From Bordetella parapertussis (lineage in GTDB: Bacteria; Pseudomonadota; Gammaproteobacteria; Burkholderiales; Burkholderiaceae_B), in NCBI GenBank assembly GCA_945895265.1, contig CAMDEF010000029.1:1-48321 (forward strand): 48,321 bases of DNA. The letters are read 5' to 3'. Below, in pieces: positions 31,858 through 41,515 of this stretch. Each line of letters begins with the position of its first letter. Position 1 is the first letter of the stretch. The notes under the pieces are model-generated. The model made no database searches, was not told the origin of the DNA, and saw only the letters and a program-made list of their open reading frames with translations. The translations under genes were made by a program, and so were the position numbers.

Positions 31858-31994
31858 AGCGGCATTATTACATCAAACCTGTGACAGATCGCTCTGGATT
31901 CGTTGGATCGCTAAACGTTCACTCGACATGCTCTACCATCCAAGCATCCACGGATTGCTCCACAAACCGCTCGGCATCCCACTACAATCCATTT

Positions 31995-32912
31995 ATGCAT
32001 CTTTTGATTCCTGGGGCACTGCCCCTCTCTAACGTCGCCAAAGATCTGCTTCCACAGGTTGAGCAGCACTGCCCAGCGTTGGTCGAGCGTCTAAAAACGC
32101 TGGTCGCAACCGTGCAAGAGCTTGCCCCCGAGCACACCGGTTGCACGCCCTTTGAGGCGATCAGGCTGCATCAACTGGGCTATATCCCGCCCGCGGGCGC
32201 GAACCTGGGCACAGGCCTCGCGGCGCTGCACGCCGGGGTCAAGAACCCCTCCGAAACAGTATGGCTGGCTGAGTTAAGCGCGATTTCGGTCGGGCGCGAG
32301 GGCGCAACCATTGCCCACCCGGCTTCGTTTGAAGTCACCACTGACGAGGCTGATGCCCTATTTGACGCGGTATCGGGGCTGTGGGCCGACCAGGCGATTT
32401 CAGCGTTACCGCTGAATAATAGGCAGTGGCGGATCTGGCTTGACCCAAGCGCCAGTACAAGATCGCTGACGCCCGCAGCGACGGCTGAAATGAGGCTGAC
32501 AGACTGGTGGCCCCAAGAAGATAGCCTGCGCGAGTGGCGCCGTCTATTGAACGAGATTCAAATGGTGTGGCACGAGCACCCCGTCAATATCGCCCGAGCA
32601 GAACGCGGAGAGGTGCCGATCAACAGTTTGTGGCTGTTTGGTGGAGCGAAAGGCTGGTCGCCGACACAAGTGGAGCTACAACCAGTCTACGAAGGTCTGC
32701 ACACCCCATACCTGCAAGGCGACTGGGCCGCGTGGATTGCCGCGCTACCCGCTTTGTCTGAATACCTCAGCACACTCGAGCGCGGCACTAGCCTGACCCT
32801 GACAGGTCAACAACGTGCGGTCGTCTTAACGCCCGTACGCAAACGTTGGTGGCACTTCGTACTCGCACCCCGCCCACAACCCTGGAACACCTGGTGGAAT
32901 CTCCCAAACTAA
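31995..32912 (+). CDS. RpfE-like / phosphoglycerate mutase-like protein upstream of recJ
   Basis: 305 residues from the ATG at 31995 (MHLLIPGALPLSNVAKDLL); the upstream extension of the open frame looks non-coding. The sequence resembles the betaproteobacterial RpfE-type proteins, often annotated as cofactor-independent phosphoglycerate mutase-like, that sit just before recJ. The marker is VPINSLWLFGGAKGWSP near residue 210. Metal-ligand motifs of a true phosphatase fold are not evident, so activity is doubtful. In Xanthomonas, rpfE is part of the rpf region beside recJ, prfB and lysS. It overlaps recJ, suggesting coupled translation. Confidence 0.68.
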   Translation: MHLLIPGALPLSNVAKDLLPQVEQHCPALVERLKTLVATVQELAPEHTGCTPFEAIRLHQLGYIPPAGANLGTGLAALHAGVKNPSETVWLAELSAISVGREGATIAHPASFEVTTDEADALFDAVSGLWADQAISALPLNNRQWRIWLDPSASTRSLTPAATAEMRLTDWWPQEDSLREWRRLLNEIQMVWHEHPVNIARAERGEVPINSLWLFGGAKGWSPTQVELQPVYEGLHTPYLQGDWAAWIAALPALSEYLSTLERGTSLTLTGQQRAVVLTPVRKRWWHFVLAPRPQPWNTWWNLPN

Positions 32913-34603
32913 CCGTCCGACGCGTCGATCTGACGACCACCCAGCGGCTTGAGGCTTCTGGGGTGCATCCGTTGCTAGCCAGACTCTGGGCAGCGCGCGG
33001 CATTACCCAAACCAAAGACGTGCAACTTGAGTGGCCGGCCATGTTGGCCCCAACTACCCTCACCCACGCCGAGCATGCGGCCAAACTGTTAGCCGATGCG
33101 ATCGCAGCCAATAAAAAGATGTTGATTGTGGCGGATTACGACTGCGATGGCGCCACCGCTTGCGCCGTGGGCCTGCGAGCCTTGCGCGCCATGGGTGCTG
33201 ACGTCGATTATTTAGTACCCAATCGCTTTGAAACAGGATATGGCCTGTCGCCTGCAGTGGTCGACTTAGCCCTTGTACATCATGCCGGCAAACCCGACCT
33301 GTTAATTACCGTTGACAACGGCATTGCCAGCGTTGAGGGCGTAGCCGAGGCCAACGCGCAAGGCATTGGGGTCATCGTGACCGACCATCACCTGCCGGGC
33401 CAGACCTTGCCTGACGCGCTTGCCATCGTCAACCCCAACCAAGTCGGCTGTGGGTTTCCGTCAAAAAATCTTGCGGGTGTTGGGGTCATTTTTTATCTGA
33501 TGCTAGCCCTGCGCGCTGAACTTCGCACGCGCGGTGTGTACCCCGAAAACGGTGGGCCACGCTTAGACGCCTTGGCCGATCTGGTCGCACTGGGCACTGT
33601 GGCTGATGTGGTCAAACTTGATCCAAATAATCGCTTACTCGTCACGCGCGGCCTAGATCGTATGCGCCGCGGATTGATGCAGCCTGGCATCCGGGCGTTG
33701 TTTGCCGTTTCAGCGCGCAACCCACAAGCAGCCAGCGGTTTTGACTTAGGCTTTGCCTTAGGCCCACGCATCAATGCAGCAGGTCGCTTAGCCGATATGG
33801 GCTTAGGGATTCGTTGCCTGACCACCGATGACGACACCCAAGCGCTCGAACTGGCGCGCGAACTCGACACCATCAACCGCGAGCGCCGTCAGATCGAAGG
33901 CGTCATGAAAGAGCAGGCCCTAGCCGCCACCGAGCAAATCCAAGCCGGCAAAATCGGGGCCTCTGTGTGTGTCTTTCACCCTGACTGGCATCAGGGCGTG
34001 GTCGGGTTGGTGGCCTCGCGGCTCAAAGAAAAATTCTTTCGTCCGACACTTGCCTTTGCCCCCGCCGGTGACGACGAGTTGCGAGGCTCAGGCCGCTCGA
34101 TCCCCGATGTGCATCTGCGAGACGTGCTGGATTTGGTCTCAAAGCGCCACCCAGGCCTGATCCGCAAATTTGGTGGCCACGCGATGGCTGCGGGCTTGAC
34201 GCTTGGACGTGACGATTTTGAACAGTTTTCACCCGCCTTTGAGCAAGCCGTGATTGAACTGACCGGGCGAAAAAGCTTTGAGCCCTTGATTGAAACCGAT
34301 GGTTCGCTAGAGCAAGGCTTTGCCAACGCACAAGTTGCTGTGATGCTTGAACAAGAGGTCTGGGGCGCCGGCTTTGCTGCACCATTATTTTTAGACGACT
34401 TTATGGTTCGTAGCCAGAAATTGGTTGGCGAAAAACACCTAAAGCTCTTGCTTGAACGCGGCCACCAGCGCTTTGATGCCATTTGGTTTAATCGTGTCGA
34501 TAGCCTGCCCGAGTTCGTGAAAGTGGCTTACAGGCTTGATCAAAACGTCTGGAACGGCCGAATCACAGTGCAATTGGTGGTTGAGTACGCTGAGGCTGCC
34601 TAG
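32894..34603 (+). CDS. recJ: single-stranded-DNA-specific exonuclease RecJ
   Basis: 569 residues from GTG at 32894 (E. coli 577). 5'-3' exonuclease on single-stranded DNA in recombination, mismatch and base excision repair. DHH phosphoesterase motifs are intact: VADYDCDGATA, VTVDNGI-type strand (LLITVDNGIAS), TDHHLPG and ALGTVADVV. The C-terminal DHHA1 region has FHPDWHQGVVG, GSGRSIP and FGGHAMAAGL. The start is uncertain: the frame is open from 32846 (TTG), and GTG 32894 is chosen because a GGA motif precedes it and the length fits. It overlaps the RpfE-like gene by 19 bases. prfB follows after 62 bases. Confidence 0.93.
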   Translation: MESPKLTVRRVDLTTTQRLEASGVHPLLARLWAARGITQTKDVQLEWPAMLAPTTLTHAEHAAKLLADAIAANKKMLIVADYDCDGATACAVGLRALRAMGADVDYLVPNRFETGYGLSPAVVDLALVHHAGKPDLLITVDNGIASVEGVAEANAQGIGVIVTDHHLPGQTLPDALAIVNPNQVGCGFPSKNLAGVGVIFYLMLALRAELRTRGVYPENGGPRLDALADLVALGTVADVVKLDPNNRLLVTRGLDRMRRGLMQPGIRALFAVSARNPQAASGFDLGFALGPRINAAGRLADMGLGIRCLTTDDDTQALELARELDTINRERRQIEGVMKEQALAATEQIQAGKIGASVCVFHPDWHQGVVGLVASRLKEKFFRPTLAFAPAGDDELRGSGRSIPDVHLRDVLDLVSKRHPGLIRKFGGHAMAAGLTLGRDDFEQFSPAFEQAVIELTGRKSFEPLIETDGSLEQGFANAQVAVMLEQEVWGAGFAAPLFLDDFMVRSQKLVGEKHLKLLLERGHQRFDAIWFNRVDSLPEFVKVAYRLDQNVWNGRITVQLVVEYAEAA

Positions 34604-34665
34604 GACGCCTGCCGTTCTCCGTTAAACTACTGGGTTAAATCCTTAGATCGTGGAATGTAAAGCAG

Positions 34666-35770
34666 ATGGAAGCAGAACGTCAGAATCAAATCTCGTCGCG
34701 GTTAACCGATTACGCGGCGCGCGAACGTGCGCTTCGGGGGTATCTTTGACTACGATGTCAAAGCTGAACGTCTGCACGTTGTTAACGCCGAACTAGAAGA
34801 CCCAAACGTCTGGAACGACCCCAAACGCGCCCAAGAACTAGGCCGCGAAAAAAAGAATATTGAAGGTGTTGTCGGCACCCTAAGCAGTTTGGCACAAGCC
34901 ATTACCGATTCGCTTGAATTATTTGAACTCGCAGCCAGTGACAGCGACGACGACACGCTTGAATCGATTGAAGCCGATGCGGCCCAGTTTCAGGCCACCC
35001 TTGAGGGCATGGAGTTTCGCCGGATGTTCTCAAACCCGGCCGACCCGCTCAATTGCTTTTTAGATATTCAAGCGGGCGCGGGCGGCACCGAAGCGCAAGA
35101 CTGGGCCTCGATGCTCTTGCGTCAATATTTACGCTACGCCGAACGCAAGGGTTTTAAAGCCGAGCTGCTTGAAGAATCCGAAGGCGAAGTCGCCGGTATC
35201 AAATCAGCGACCATCAAAATTGAGGGCGAATACGCCTTTGGCTTTTTACGCACTGAAAGCGGCGTGCATCGTCTGGTACGCAAAAGCCCGTTTGATTCGT
35301 CGGGTGGTCGCCACACCTCGTTTGCCAGTGTGTTTGTCTACCCTGAGGTCGATGACTCGATCGAAATCGATATCAACCCGGCCGACTTACGCGTTGACAC
35401 CTATCGCGCCAGCGGTGCAGGTGGTCAGCACATTAACAAAACCGATTCGGCTGTTCGTATTACGCACATCCCCACCAACATCGTGGTGCAGTGCCAAAAC
35501 GATCGCTCTCAGCATCGCAACCGCGCTGAGGCCATGCAAATGTTGAAGTCGCGCTTGTTTGAACTCGAAATGCGTAACCGGATGGCCGAGCAGCAAAAGA
35601 TGGAAGACGCAAAAACCGATGTGGGTTGGGGCCATCAGATTCGCTCGTATGTGCTCGATCAAAGCCGCATCAAAGACTTGCGCACCAACGTTGAAATTTC
35701 AAACACGCAAAAAGTGTTAGACGGTGATCTTGATCCGTTTATCCAGGCAAGCTTAAAACAAGGGGTTTAA
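34666..35770 (+). CDS. prfB: peptide chain release factor 2, with programmed +1 frameshift
   Basis: 367 residues once the frameshift is applied. The zero frame runs from ATG 34666 through LRGYL and meets an in-frame TGA at 34747-34749; skipping T34747 continues as DYDVKAERL, in register with other RF2 proteins. RF2 recognises UAA and UGA. The residues [21 protein letters not shown] ([13 protein letters not shown]) and the codon-recognition and GGQ loops are present, with [17 protein letters not shown] containing the catalytic GGQ. Frameshift control is the classic autoregulation: low RF2 leaves the UGA unread and raises RF2 synthesis. Downstream SDR starts 3 bases after the stop. Confidence 0.96.
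34735..34750 (+). promoter_or_regulatory. prfB programmed +1 frameshift site
   Basis: The stretch CGGGGGTATCTTTGAC has the Shine-Dalgarno-like GGGGG, a 3-base spacer TAT, the slippery CTT codon, the TGA stop and a following C that makes it a weak stop context. This is the known RF2 recoding arrangement, with CGG GGG in place of the AGG GGG of E. coli. Confidence 0.95.
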
Positions 35771-35773
35771 CAG

Positions 35774-36520
35774 ATGACGCAACTCACCATTCTGACTGGC
35801 ACCACACGTGGCTTGGGTGCCGTGATGGCAACCCAATTGGCACATAGCGGCGAACACTTGGTGACGCTGTCGCGCGTGCCCTCTGAAGCACTGGCCGCTA
35901 CCGCCAAAGCACATGGCACAACCCTGACTCAAATCAACGTTGATCTTGGCGATACCAGAGCTCTTGAGCAGGCCGCTGCACAGCTCAAGCCCTTGCTGGC
36001 CAAGCACACCAGCGTGCGTTTTATTCATAACGCGGGCGTGGTCACACCGATCGCTCAATCGCAAGACCTGACCGACATCGCAGTGATCAATCAGGCGTTT
36101 CAAGTCAACATCACCTCGGCCATTTATCTGACGGCCTTTGTGCTGGCTGGTGCGACACAAGCCACCGATCTACGCGTGATGTTGATCTCGTCAGGTGCAG
36201 GTCGCAATGCCAGCTCAGGCTGGGGCGTGTACTGCGCCACAAAGGCTGCGATGGATCGCTATGCCGAAGTTGCACAGCTAGATCAAGGTAAGCGTGCGCG
36301 CATTGTGTCGATGGCACCTGGCATGATCGACACGCCTATGCAAGAAAAAATTCGCGCAACCTCAAAAAATGACCTGCCCAGTTTGGATCGCTTTTTAGAT
36401 GCGCACTCGCAGCAAAAGTTAGCGACGCCTGAAGGGACTGCCACGCGCTTGCTGAAAGTACTTGCTAGCGACGCCTTTGGTGCAAAAACGATTGACGATG
36501 TGCGCGAGCACAACGTTTAA
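35774..36520 (+). CDS. short-chain dehydrogenase/reductase
   Basis: 248 residues, classical SDR. The cofactor loop is [10 protein letters not shown] (9-18), followed by HNAGV (the NNAG element), and a catalytic Ser in [14 protein letters not shown] with YCATK (YxxxK). The style resembles sepiapterin-reductase/YueD-like SDRs rather than FabG. Substrate unknown. It begins 3 bases after prfB and ends about 80 bases before lysS, so it is inserted into the prfB-lysS pair known from many bacteria. Confidence 0.88.
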   Translation: MTQLTILTGTTRGLGAVMATQLAHSGEHLVTLSRVPSEALAATAKAHGTTLTQINVDLGDTRALEQAAAQLKPLLAKHTSVRFIHNAGVVTPIAQSQDLTDIAVINQAFQVNITSAIYLTAFVLAGATQATDLRVMLISSGAGRNASSGWGVYCATKAAMDRYAEVAQLDQGKRARIVSMAPGMIDTPMQEKIRATSKNDLPSLDRFLDAHSQQKLATPEGTATRLLKVLASDAFGAKTIDDVREHNV

Positions 36521-36603
36521 ATCTGATTACCAACAAAGCAAATGAGCTGCGGTTTAAGCACCTCATAAGCAACACGAATTTTTTATTGCAGACTGAAACC
36601 ATC

Positions 36604-38118
36604 ATGACCGAAACCACCGCCGCCGTGCCAGACGAAAACCACCTGATCGCAGAGCGACGGGCCAAGCTTGCCGCGCTGCGTACGCAGGGGGTGGCTTTTC
36701 CGAATGATTTCGTGCCGGCTGATCGGGCGCAGGCCTTACACGCGCAATACGGCGAGCAAGAGCAAGCTGCTCTTTCTGAGGCTAAGCACCCTGCCTCAGT
36801 GGCTGGGCGCATGATGCTTAAGCGTGTGATGGGCAAAGCAAGTTTTGCGACCTTGCAAGACAGCACCGGCCGCATTCAGATTTATCTGGATCGCAACAAC
36901 TTAGGCGAAGAGGTCTACGAATCGTTTAAACACTGGGATACCGGCGACATTCTGGCCGTCACGGGTTACATGTTTAAAACCAATAAGGGCGAGCTTTCGA
37001 TTCATGCAGAAAGCGCTCGCATTTTGGCTAAATCGCTGCGCCCGTTACCTGATAAGTTTCACGGCATTGCCGACCAAGAGTTGCGTTACCGTCAGCGCTA
37101 CGTTGATCTCATCATGACCGAGCAAACGCGCCAGACCTTTGCTGCCCGCAGCAAAGCGATTAGCGCCGTTCGCCAAGTCATGGTTGACGCGGGGTTTCTA
37201 GAGGTTGAAACCCCAATGTTGCACACCATACCCGGTGGTGCAGCGGCTAAGCCTTTTATCACCCATCACAACGCGCTCGACATGGAAATGTTTTTGCGCA
37301 TTGCACCTGAGCTGTATTTAAAGCGCCTGGTAGTGGGCGGCTTTGAGCGCGTGTTCGAGATCAATCGCAATTTTCGCAACGAAGGTGTCAGCCCACGCCA
37401 CAATCCCGAATTCACCATGATGGAGTTTTACGCGGCTTACACCGACTATCAATGGTTGATGGATTTTACTGAGCAAATTATTCGTGCGGCAGCGATCAGT
37501 GCGTGTGGCACCGCCACCCTCACCTATCAAGGCCGCGAACTTGATCTATCGAAACCCTTTCATCGTTTAACGATTGTGCAGGCCATCTTAGCGCACGTGC
37601 CACAATTTAATGAAGCCCAGTTAGCGGATATTGAGTTTGTACGCGTCGAACTTAAAAAGCGCAGCGTCGACGTTAACGCGCCCAACCTAGCCCGTGCGGG
37701 CCTCGGCGCCTTGCAACTCGCGCTGTTTGAAGAGACTGCCGAATCGCAGTTATGGCACCCCACCTACATCATCGACTACCCCATCGAGGTCTCGCCCCTC
37801 GCGCGTGAATCCGATACCCGCCCCGGCATCACTGAACGCTATGAGTTATTCATTACCGGTCGCGAAATCGCCAACGGCTTTTCTGAGCTGAACGACCCCG
37901 AAGATCAAGCCGCGCGTTTTCATGCGCAGGTTGTGGCCAAAGACGCCGGTGACGAAGAGGCAATGTTTTACGACGCTGATTACATTCGGGCGCTTGAATA
38001 CGGCATGCCCCCTGCAGGGGGTTGTGGCATCGGCATTGATCGCCTTGTCATGTTATTGACCGACAGCCCAAGCATTCGCGATGTGATCCTGTTTCCACAT
38101 CTGCGCAAAGAAGACTAA
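36604..38118 (+). CDS. lysS: lysyl-tRNA synthetase (class II)
   Basis: 504 residues from the ATG at 36604 (a TTG at 36586 is in frame but weaker). Charges tRNA-Lys. An N-terminal OB-fold anticodon domain (about 55-160) is followed by the class II core: motif 1 region with the proline near [10 protein letters not shown], motif 2 [20 protein letters not shown], and motif 3 [16 protein letters not shown]. All are intact and the length matches the family. The next gene starts directly after the stop. Confidence 0.96.
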   Translation: MTETTAAVPDENHLIAERRAKLAALRTQGVAFPNDFVPADRAQALHAQYGEQEQAALSEAKHPASVAGRMMLKRVMGKASFATLQDSTGRIQIYLDRNNLGEEVYESFKHWDTGDILAVTGYMFKTNKGELSIHAESARILAKSLRPLPDKFHGIADQELRYRQRYVDLIMTEQTRQTFAARSKAISAVRQVMVDAGFLEVETPMLHTIPGGAAAKPFITHHNALDMEMFLRIAPELYLKRLVVGGFERVFEINRNFRNEGVSPRHNPEFTMMEFYAAYTDYQWLMDFTEQIIRAAAISACGTATLTYQGRELDLSKPFHRLTIVQAILAHVPQFNEAQLADIEFVRVELKKRSVDVNAPNLARAGLGALQLALFEETAESQLWHPTYIIDYPIEVSPLARESDTRPGITERYELFITGREIANGFSELNDPEDQAARFHAQVVAKDAGDEEAMFYDADYIRALEYGMPPAGGCGIGIDRLVMLLTDSPSIRDVILFPHLRKED

Positions 38119-39507
38119 GTGAACGCGCCTGCTGCAGTCGCAACAGCCAGCAGATCCAAGCGCACAGAGGCGCTATTACAAGGGCCTCTGTTATCAACAA
38201 TCTTAAAACTCGCAACGCCTAATGTTTTGGGGCTATTTGCCTCAACAGGCATCATCGCCTACGACGGCTACATCATTGGTTTGCTCGGTACGCAAGCGTT
38301 AGCTGGGGCGGCCTTGGTGTTTCCGCTTGCCATGCTGATGCAACAAATGTCGAATGGCGCGCTAGGTGGTTCAATTAATTCAGTCGTCGCGCGCGCGCTC
38401 GGCTCTGGCGATCGCGCCTTGGCAGAACGCCTCGCACAACACGCGATTGCCACAGCGCTCATCATGGCCGCCATTTTCTCGTTGATCGTGCTGGGCTTTG
38501 GTGAGTCGATCTACGCCTCGCTCGGCGGCAGCGGTGAAAACCTGCAAGTCGCCCTCACCTACTCAACGGTATTGTTTGCGGGTGGCTTCACAGTTTGGTT
38601 GACCAACACGCTCTCGGCGATCGTGCGCGGCTCGGGCAACATGGCGATCCCCTCGTACATGCTGATTGGTACTGCGGTCTTACATGCTGGCTTATGCCCA
38701 TTGTTAGTCTTTGGCTGGGGCGCGTTTAGCGGTCTAGGCATTGCCGGTGCAGCTGCAAGTACGGTCGCCGTCAATGTGTTGGCGACCAGTGTCATGCTGG
38801 CCTATTTGCTCAGACCGCAAGCCGCCGTCAGGCTGCGATTTAACGGCGCTTGGTCAGCAAGCTTATTTCGTACGATTTTACGTATCGGTCTGCCGGGTAC
38901 GTTGAGCCCTCTGCTCAGCAACAGCTCAATCCTGATCGCGACCGCCTATGTTGGCACCTATGGCATCAGTGCGCTCGCAGGTTTTGGGGTGGCAGCAAGG
39001 CTCGAATTTATCCTGATCCCCATCGTATTTGGCATTGGCACCGTATTGACGACCATGGCGGCTACCAATATCGGCGCAGGCAATCCTAATCGCGCCATTC
39101 GCGCGACTTGGACGGGTGCTGCCTTGGTCGCAGTCATCACCGGTACGATCGGCATCACCGTTGGGGTGTTTCCGCTTTTATGGATGCAATGGTTTACTGC
39201 CGATCCAGCAATCATCGCCTTTGGTAGTGCGTACCTCAACATCGTCGGGCCTTGTTACGGCTTTTTTGGCGTGGGTTTAGTATTATTTTTTGCCTCGCAA
39301 GGCTCAGGCAAATTAGGCTGGGTACTAATCGGCAGCACGACACGGGTAGTGTTTGTCGCCTTGGCGGGTTGGGTGGCGGTGCACTGGCTGAAAACCGAAC
39401 CCCCTGCGATGTTCGTGATCGTGGCGATTGGCTTTGTGCTCTACGCGGCCATCAACGCTCTATCGCTGTACATTGGTCGTTGGGGCTTTAAAAGAAATCA
39501 CGATTAA
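38119..39507 (+). CDS. MATE-family efflux transporter
   Basis: 462 residues with 12 predicted hydrophobic segments in two pseudo-symmetric halves, the layout of multidrug and toxic compound extrusion proteins (cation-coupled export). Recognisable are the N-terminal LSTILKLATPNVLGLFASTG entry, a polar SGALGGSINS-like segment after helix 2 (NGALGGSINSVVARALGSGD) and its second-half echo TMAATNIGAGNPNRAIRATW. The start is GTG at 38119, the base after the lysS stop, so translation is probably by coupling. Substrate unknown. Last gene of the plus-strand housekeeping run; an AT-rich gap follows. Confidence 0.88.
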   Translation: MNAPAAVATASRSKRTEALLQGPLLSTILKLATPNVLGLFASTGIIAYDGYIIGLLGTQALAGAALVFPLAMLMQQMSNGALGGSINSVVARALGSGDRALAERLAQHAIATALIMAAIFSLIVLGFGESIYASLGGSGENLQVALTYSTVLFAGGFTVWLTNTLSAIVRGSGNMAIPSYMLIGTAVLHAGLCPLLVFGWGAFSGLGIAGAAASTVAVNVLATSVMLAYLLRPQAAVRLRFNGAWSASLFRTILRIGLPGTLSPLLSNSSILIATAYVGTYGISALAGFGVAARLEFILIPIVFGIGTVLTTMAATNIGAGNPNRAIRATWTGAALVAVITGTIGITVGVFPLLWMQWFTADPAIIAFGSAYLNIVGPCYGFFGVGLVLFFASQGSGKLGWVLIGSTTRVVFVALAGWVAVHWLKTEPPAMFVIVAIGFVLYAAINALSLYIGRWGFKRNHD

Positions 39508-39719
39508 TATCGATAACCTAGCTTCGCGCGAGCTCGATGAACATGGTCAAAGCGAAGATAAAATTCTGTAACGATCTTAATAATTTTCATAAAAGTATAA
39601 TTAAAAAAATTATTTAAGGCGCCGACTAACAGTTGGTTCAACAGCGTAACAAACGAACAGATCTTTGGTAGATGAAATACAGAGAGGCCTCAGATTTTTA
39701 CAACACAGATTATGAAAAC
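39508..39719. other. AT-rich gap at the left edge of the accessory region
   Basis: 212 bases between the MATE gene and the amidohydrolase gene. No ORF, tRNA or attachment-site core is recognisable. It contains an A/T-rich run (around 39590-39615). Base composition changes here from the housekeeping backbone to the AT-richer block. Confidence 0.5.
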
Positions 39720-40583
39720 TCACGCGCTTGGCCATGAAAGTAGACGCTTTGCGTTTCTCCATAACGCTCCCTCCATAGCGGCCTCACTAAGCGGGAGTGC
39801 TTTAAATCCTCTTACACTCTCTCCAATTGGTCGAACAGGATAAGCACTGCCATACAACAAACGTTCTGGCATAAATTGATTTGCCGCGTTGATGTATTCA
39901 TCCGCGCCAGGTGCCCGCATATTCAAATAGCAATCAGGAAGTAAATATACATTAGGGCATTCAAAGGCCACTGCACAAATTAACGTCGTCCATGGCCAGG
40001 AAGCATGCGCAACGACTACAGGAGTTTGTGGATATCTTTTTGCAATCACTCTGATATGTTCTGGGTGTGAATAGCGCATATCCGGGCCAAGCAACATACT
40101 GGAGGTCAAGATGATGGGCAGTTCTTCATTCGCGATCGCGTCGTAGAGTGGCCATAAGGATGCATCGTCTTCGTGTAGATTGAAAAATCCATTATCAAAC
40201 GCAACCCCCCTTAGTCCTAACGCTCTGACACGGCGCACCTCCTTAATCGCTGCGTTAGGATTCCCGCCGTTGATACCAGCAAATCCTACAAATCTATTAT
40301 TACTAGTTGAGCAGAACTCAGCGATTTCAATATTGTCGGAAACGCCGTACTCTGGGCCCGTGTCTCTGCCAACAATGACTGCGTGCGTCACTCCGGCATC
40401 ATCCATTTCCTCAATCATCAAATCTACGGAACGTAGAATTGCTGATTTTGACTCACCCCTATTCCTGTGAATGAGTGGCAACGTTTCCTGTTCAATCAGC
40501 AGGCGTTGCGCAGTGTGTGACTTGAATATGACCTGATTCGCAAAAGATGGAAGTGGGGGACGCACTCTAAAATCTATCAACAT
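39720..40583 (-). CDS. amidohydrolase-2-like TIM-barrel protein lacking usual metal ligands
   Basis: 287 residues. Fold cues are an N-terminal barrel strand MLIDFRVRPPLPSF, a GVAFDNGFFN strand region, PVVVAHASWPW, and LLYGSAYPV near the C-terminus. Members of the amidohydrolase_2 family normally carry DxHxH at the first strand and GSDYP near the end; here these read DFRVRP and GSAYP, so three of the usual ligands are missing. The same features occur in relatives of this branch as I remember them, so it may be a functional metal-free subgroup rather than a decayed gene. Neighbouring dioxygenases and a Bug protein suggest catabolism. Confidence 0.7.
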   Translation of the reverse strand: MLIDFRVRPPLPSFANQVIFKSHTAQRLLIEQETLPLIHRNRGESKSAILRSVDLMIEEMDDAGVTHAVIVGRDTGPEYGVSDNIEIAEFCSTSNNRFVGFAGINGGNPNAAIKEVRRVRALGLRGVAFDNGFFNLHEDDASLWPLYDAIANEELPIILTSSMLLGPDMRYSHPEHIRVIAKRYPQTPVVVAHASWPWTTLICAVAFECPNVYLLPDCYLNMRAPGADEYINAANQFMPERLLYGSAYPVRPIGESVRGFKALPLSEAAMEGALWRNAKRLLSWPSA

Positions 40584-40598
40584 ACAGACTGCTCCATA

Positions 40599-41471
40599 TC
40601 AGAAAACTTCGGATCCCATTACCGTTGTGCGATACATTAAACGTAACTGGTCAGGGCCATAGTCAGCTATCGCTAAATGTTGTGTGGAACAGTTATCCCA
40701 CATAATGATGTCGCCGACCACCCATTTATGCCGATATTTGAATGCATCAGACGTGCAGTGTGAAAAGAGTTCTTGCAGTAAGTTGTTTCCCTCTGTTGGG
40801 TCCATATCCACAATGCGGGTCGTAAAGCCTTCATTCACGTAGATAGACTTCCTTCCAGTAATAGGATGTGTCCTAACGACAGGGTGGATAACCTCGGGCA
40901 CTTTTTTAAGCTGATCTTCTGTCAAAGGTTGTCGTTGGCTGTTTGCTGCCAAACGCATTCTTTCGTGCCTATCTGCATAAGAATGCACCGATTTAAGGTT
41001 CTTTATACGCTGTTTAGTCTCTGCATCGAGCGCGTCATAAGCAGATGCGGTATTGATAAAGCAGGTATCCCCATAAGACTTTTCTCCTTTCCTTTCAGGG
41101 ATGACCTTTGCATTAAGAATCGAGCAGCGACTTGGGCTTTTCATATACGACAAATCAGTGTGCCAATATTGACCTGCGTCACTAATACCAACATTTACTT
41201 TATTTTCTTGAATATTGGAAATGCGCAAGATCTCTGGATTTTCAGGAAGCAAGTACTGTTTTAGAACATGAATTTCCAATTCACCAAAGTATTTGCTGAA
41301 ATTGATATGTTGCTCTTCAGAAATATGTTGGTTTCTAAAAAGTAGTACTGCGCGATTATTGAATTCCTGTTCAATCATTTGCATGTCATCTTTGCTGATT
41401 GGTCCAGCGAGATTGATACCAATTACCTCAGATCCAATATTCTCTGAAAGATTTCTGAATTGCATGTTCAT
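40599..41471 (-). CDS. TauD/TfdA-family Fe(II)/2-oxoglutarate dioxygenase (copy 1)
   Basis: 290 residues. The family hydroxylates a substrate carbon while decarboxylating 2-oxoglutarate. The facial triad is His104 and Asp106 (QYWHTDLSYM) with the distal His in CSTQHLAIADYG; the Arg that binds 2-oxoglutarate is in DQLRLMYRTTV. These and the length match TauD/TfdA enzymes acting on sulfonates, aryloxyacids or similar. Substrate not inferable. ATG with GGAG seven bases upstream. Separated by 15 bases from the amidohydrolase gene and by 44 from the Bug gene, so probably a single transcript. Confidence 0.9.
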   Translation of the reverse strand: MNMQFRNLSENIGSEVIGINLAGPISKDDMQMIEQEFNNRAVLLFRNQHISEEQHINFSKYFGELEIHVLKQYLLPENPEILRISNIQENKVNVGISDAGQYWHTDLSYMKSPSRCSILNAKVIPERKGEKSYGDTCFINTASAYDALDAETKQRIKNLKSVHSYADRHERMRLAANSQRQPLTEDQLKKVPEVIHPVVRTHPITGRKSIYVNEGFTTRIVDMDPTEGNNLLQELFSHCTSDAFKYRHKWVVGDIIMWDNCSTQHLAIADYGPDQLRLMYRTTVMGSEVF

Positions 41472-41515
41472 TATGATCTCCGTGATAAAAATATTTTTTT
41501 TTATTACTTTAATTT

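Noticed and set aside
34666..34750. Apparent nonsense/frameshift in prfB as a sequencing error
   Set aside because: The stop sits exactly at the known RF2 recoding signal with slippery CTT and upstream GGGGG, and the frames join in register; it is a programmed frameshift.
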